A DNA stretch of 7,701 bases from a bacterium (GTDB lineage Bacteria > Patescibacteria > Dojkabacteria > JAKAPS01 > JAJZLI01): NCBI GenBank assembly GCA_021805885.1, contig JAJZDR010000024.1:1-7701 (forward strand), written 5' to 3'. A model generated the notes under the pieces. That model saw nothing but the letters and a program-made list of their open reading frames with translations, was not told the origin of the DNA and searched no databases. Position 1 is the first letter of the stretch. The number at the start of each line of letters is the position of its first letter. The position numbers were made by a program, and so were the translations under genes. This document shows, piece after piece, positions 6,364-7,701 of this stretch.

Positions 6364-7701
6364 ATGAAGACAAATAAAGTAACGAGAATAGAATTGAGTA
6401 TAGATACAAAATGTCTAGTAACAACTTCATGGCCATATGTAAATGGAGCTCCTCACGTAGGACATATAGCAGGGTGCTATTTACCTGCAGATATATTTAA
6501 CAGATATTTAAGACTTAAAGGTCAAGATACAATATTTGTATCTGGAGGAGATATGCATGGAGCCCCTGTACAAATACAGGCAGAAAGTGAAAATAAAAAT
6601 CCAAAAGATTATGCAAATGAATCCAACAAAATTTGGGATAAGACACTAAAATTATTTAAAATAGATTATGATTTGTGGACTAGTACAGAAACTAAAAACC
6701 ACAAAGATACAGTACAAGAAATATTCCTTAATTTATATAAAAAAGGATATATAAAAAAAGGTTTAGAAAAACAACCTTTTTGTTTGAATGATAAAAGGTT
6801 TATCCCAGATAGATATGTACTTGGTACATGTCCTAATTGTGGCAAGAAAAATATAAGAGTTGGTGAAAGCTGTGAGAATTGTAATTCCTTCATAACATTT
6901 GAAGACATAAAAGATCCAAGATGTAAGATATGTGGAGAAACTCCAGAGCTTAGAGAAACTGAAAATTTTTTCTTTAAACTTGGTAATTTTGAAGAGAAAA
7001 TAAAAAAATATATAAACGGTAATCACCAATTTAGAAAAAATACTATAGATTTCTCTTTAGCATACATGAAAGATGGACTATCTGATAGATCAATAACAAG
7101 AGATTTAAATTATGGTATACCTGTACCTTTAAAGGGATACGAAAATAAGGTTATATATGTATGGTTTGAAGCAGTAATAGGATATTTATCTGCTACAAAA
7201 GAATATAAAAAAGATTCTTGGAAAGATTATTTTTCTAAAAACTCAAAATCTGGATCCAGATCCATATATTTCATGGCTAAAGATAATATAGTATTCCATA
7301 CTATTATATGGCCCGCAATCCTTATGGGATATAATGATGAATTGTTATTACCAAGTAATATAGTAGCTAATGAATATGTTCTTTTGGAGGGAGAAAAAAT
7401 GTCAAAAAGTAACAATCATATCCTACCAGCAGAATATCTGGTTTCTAAATATGGATCAGATCAAAGCAGATTTTATCTAACATTGAATATGCCAGAAAAT
7501 AAAGATTTGAATTTTACATGGAAGGAATTTATAACATCAGTAAACTCTGATCTTTCTTCAAATATAGGTAATTATATCAATAGAACACTGACTTTTTTGT
7601 ATAAAAATTTTCATGGAGAAACTATTGAATCACATAAAATAGATGATGAGCAATATATAGAAGATACAATCGATAAAATTTCTGTAAATATAGAATCTTT
7701 T
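6364..7701 (+). CDS. metG: Methionyl-tRNA synthetase, 3' end cut by the window edge
   Basis: Class I synthetase that charges tRNA-Met in the cytoplasm; 446 codons are present and the frame is open to the last base. Near the N-terminus, SWPYVNGAPHVGH holds the HIGH-class motif (H31-H34), followed by SGGDMHGAP. The zinc insert has CxxC pairs C156/C159, C170/C173 and C187/C190, plus C140 with D143, fitting the two-knuckle form better than the single-zinc E. coli form. YVWFEAVIGYLSA is the conserved catalytic-core segment, and GEKMSKSNN holds the KMSKS loop (K345-S349). The end enters the anticodon-binding helical bundle (LSSNIGNYINRTL). Whether a C-terminal tRNA-binding domain exists cannot be seen. 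It sits 35 bp after the small membrane-protein gene with its own promoter, so it is probably a separate transcription unit. Identification is certain. Confidence 0.97.
   Translation, partial: MKTNKVTRIELSIDTKCLVTTSWPYVNGAPHVGHIAGCYLPADIFNRYLRLKGQDTIFVSGGDMHGAPVQIQAESENKNPKDYANESNKIWDKTLKLFKIDYDLWTSTETKNHKDTVQEIFLNLYKKGYIKKGLEKQPFCLNDKRFIPDRYVLGTCPNCGKKNIRVGESCENCNSFITFEDIKDPRCKICGETPELRETENFFFKLGNFEEKIKKYINGNHQFRKNTIDFSLAYMKDGLSDRSITRDLNYGIPVPLKGYENKVIYVWFEAVIGYLSATKEYKKDSWKDYFSKNSKSGSRSIYFMAKDNIVFHTIIWPAILMGYNDELLLPSNIVANEYVLLEGEKMSKSNNHILPAEYLVSKYGSDQSRFYLTLNMPENKDLNFTWKEFITSVNSDLSSNIGNYINRTLTFLYKNFHGETIESHKIDDEQYIEDTIDKISVNIESF

Noticed and set aside
6666..7415. Several minus-strand open frames of 62-88 codons
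   Set aside because: All lie opposite metG, whose plus frame is open throughout with zinc-knuckle and KMSKS motifs.

Overview
The window is strongly AT-rich (about 70% A+T by eye) bacterial DNA. It is densely packed, every gene reads on the + strand, and the gaps range from about 100 bp down to overlaps. Most starts have no recognisable Shine-Dalgarno sequence, and two genes (the first sigma factor and metG) have an extended -10 promoter ending only a few bases before the ATG, which suggests leaderless or nearly leaderless mRNAs. No in-frame TGA occurs in any gene, so the standard code fits. A small-genome, Patescibacteria/CPR-like bacterium is my best guess, but no ribosomal RNA or other lineage marker is present to confirm it.

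Region 1 (1-3026) holds three consecutive genes for sigma-70 (RpoD/SigA) family factors. The first has region 1.1 and canonical promoter-contact residues and looks like the housekeeping factor. The second is closest to the first but lacks region 1.1 and has altered residues where sigma-70 reads the -10 and extended -10 elements. The third also lacks region 1.1, keeps canonical -10 contacts and departs in the -35 reading helix. A tandem trio of RpoD-type factors is unusual.

Region 2 (3027-6328) appears to be one operon. It encodes a seven-helix membrane protein related to the 7TM part of 'inactive transglutaminase/7TM' proteins, a two-domain protein fusing an ATP-grasp alpha-L-glutamate-ligase-like domain to a retropepsin-like aspartic peptidase domain, a second ATP-grasp enzyme of the RimK family, and a small four-helix membrane protein. 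The first two carry the core parts of a known but poorly understood genomic association (7TM/transglutaminase, ATP-grasp ligase, retropepsin-like peptidase). Here the transglutaminase part is absent and ligase and peptidase are one polypeptide. The likely theme is ATP-dependent amide-bond formation on an unidentified peptide or small molecule near the membrane, possibly with controlled removal or processing.

Region 3 (6329-7701) has its own extended -10 promoter and the first 446 codons of methionyl-tRNA synthetase, cut by the window edge. No RNA genes, CRISPR arrays, insertion sequences or convincing intrinsic terminators were seen.
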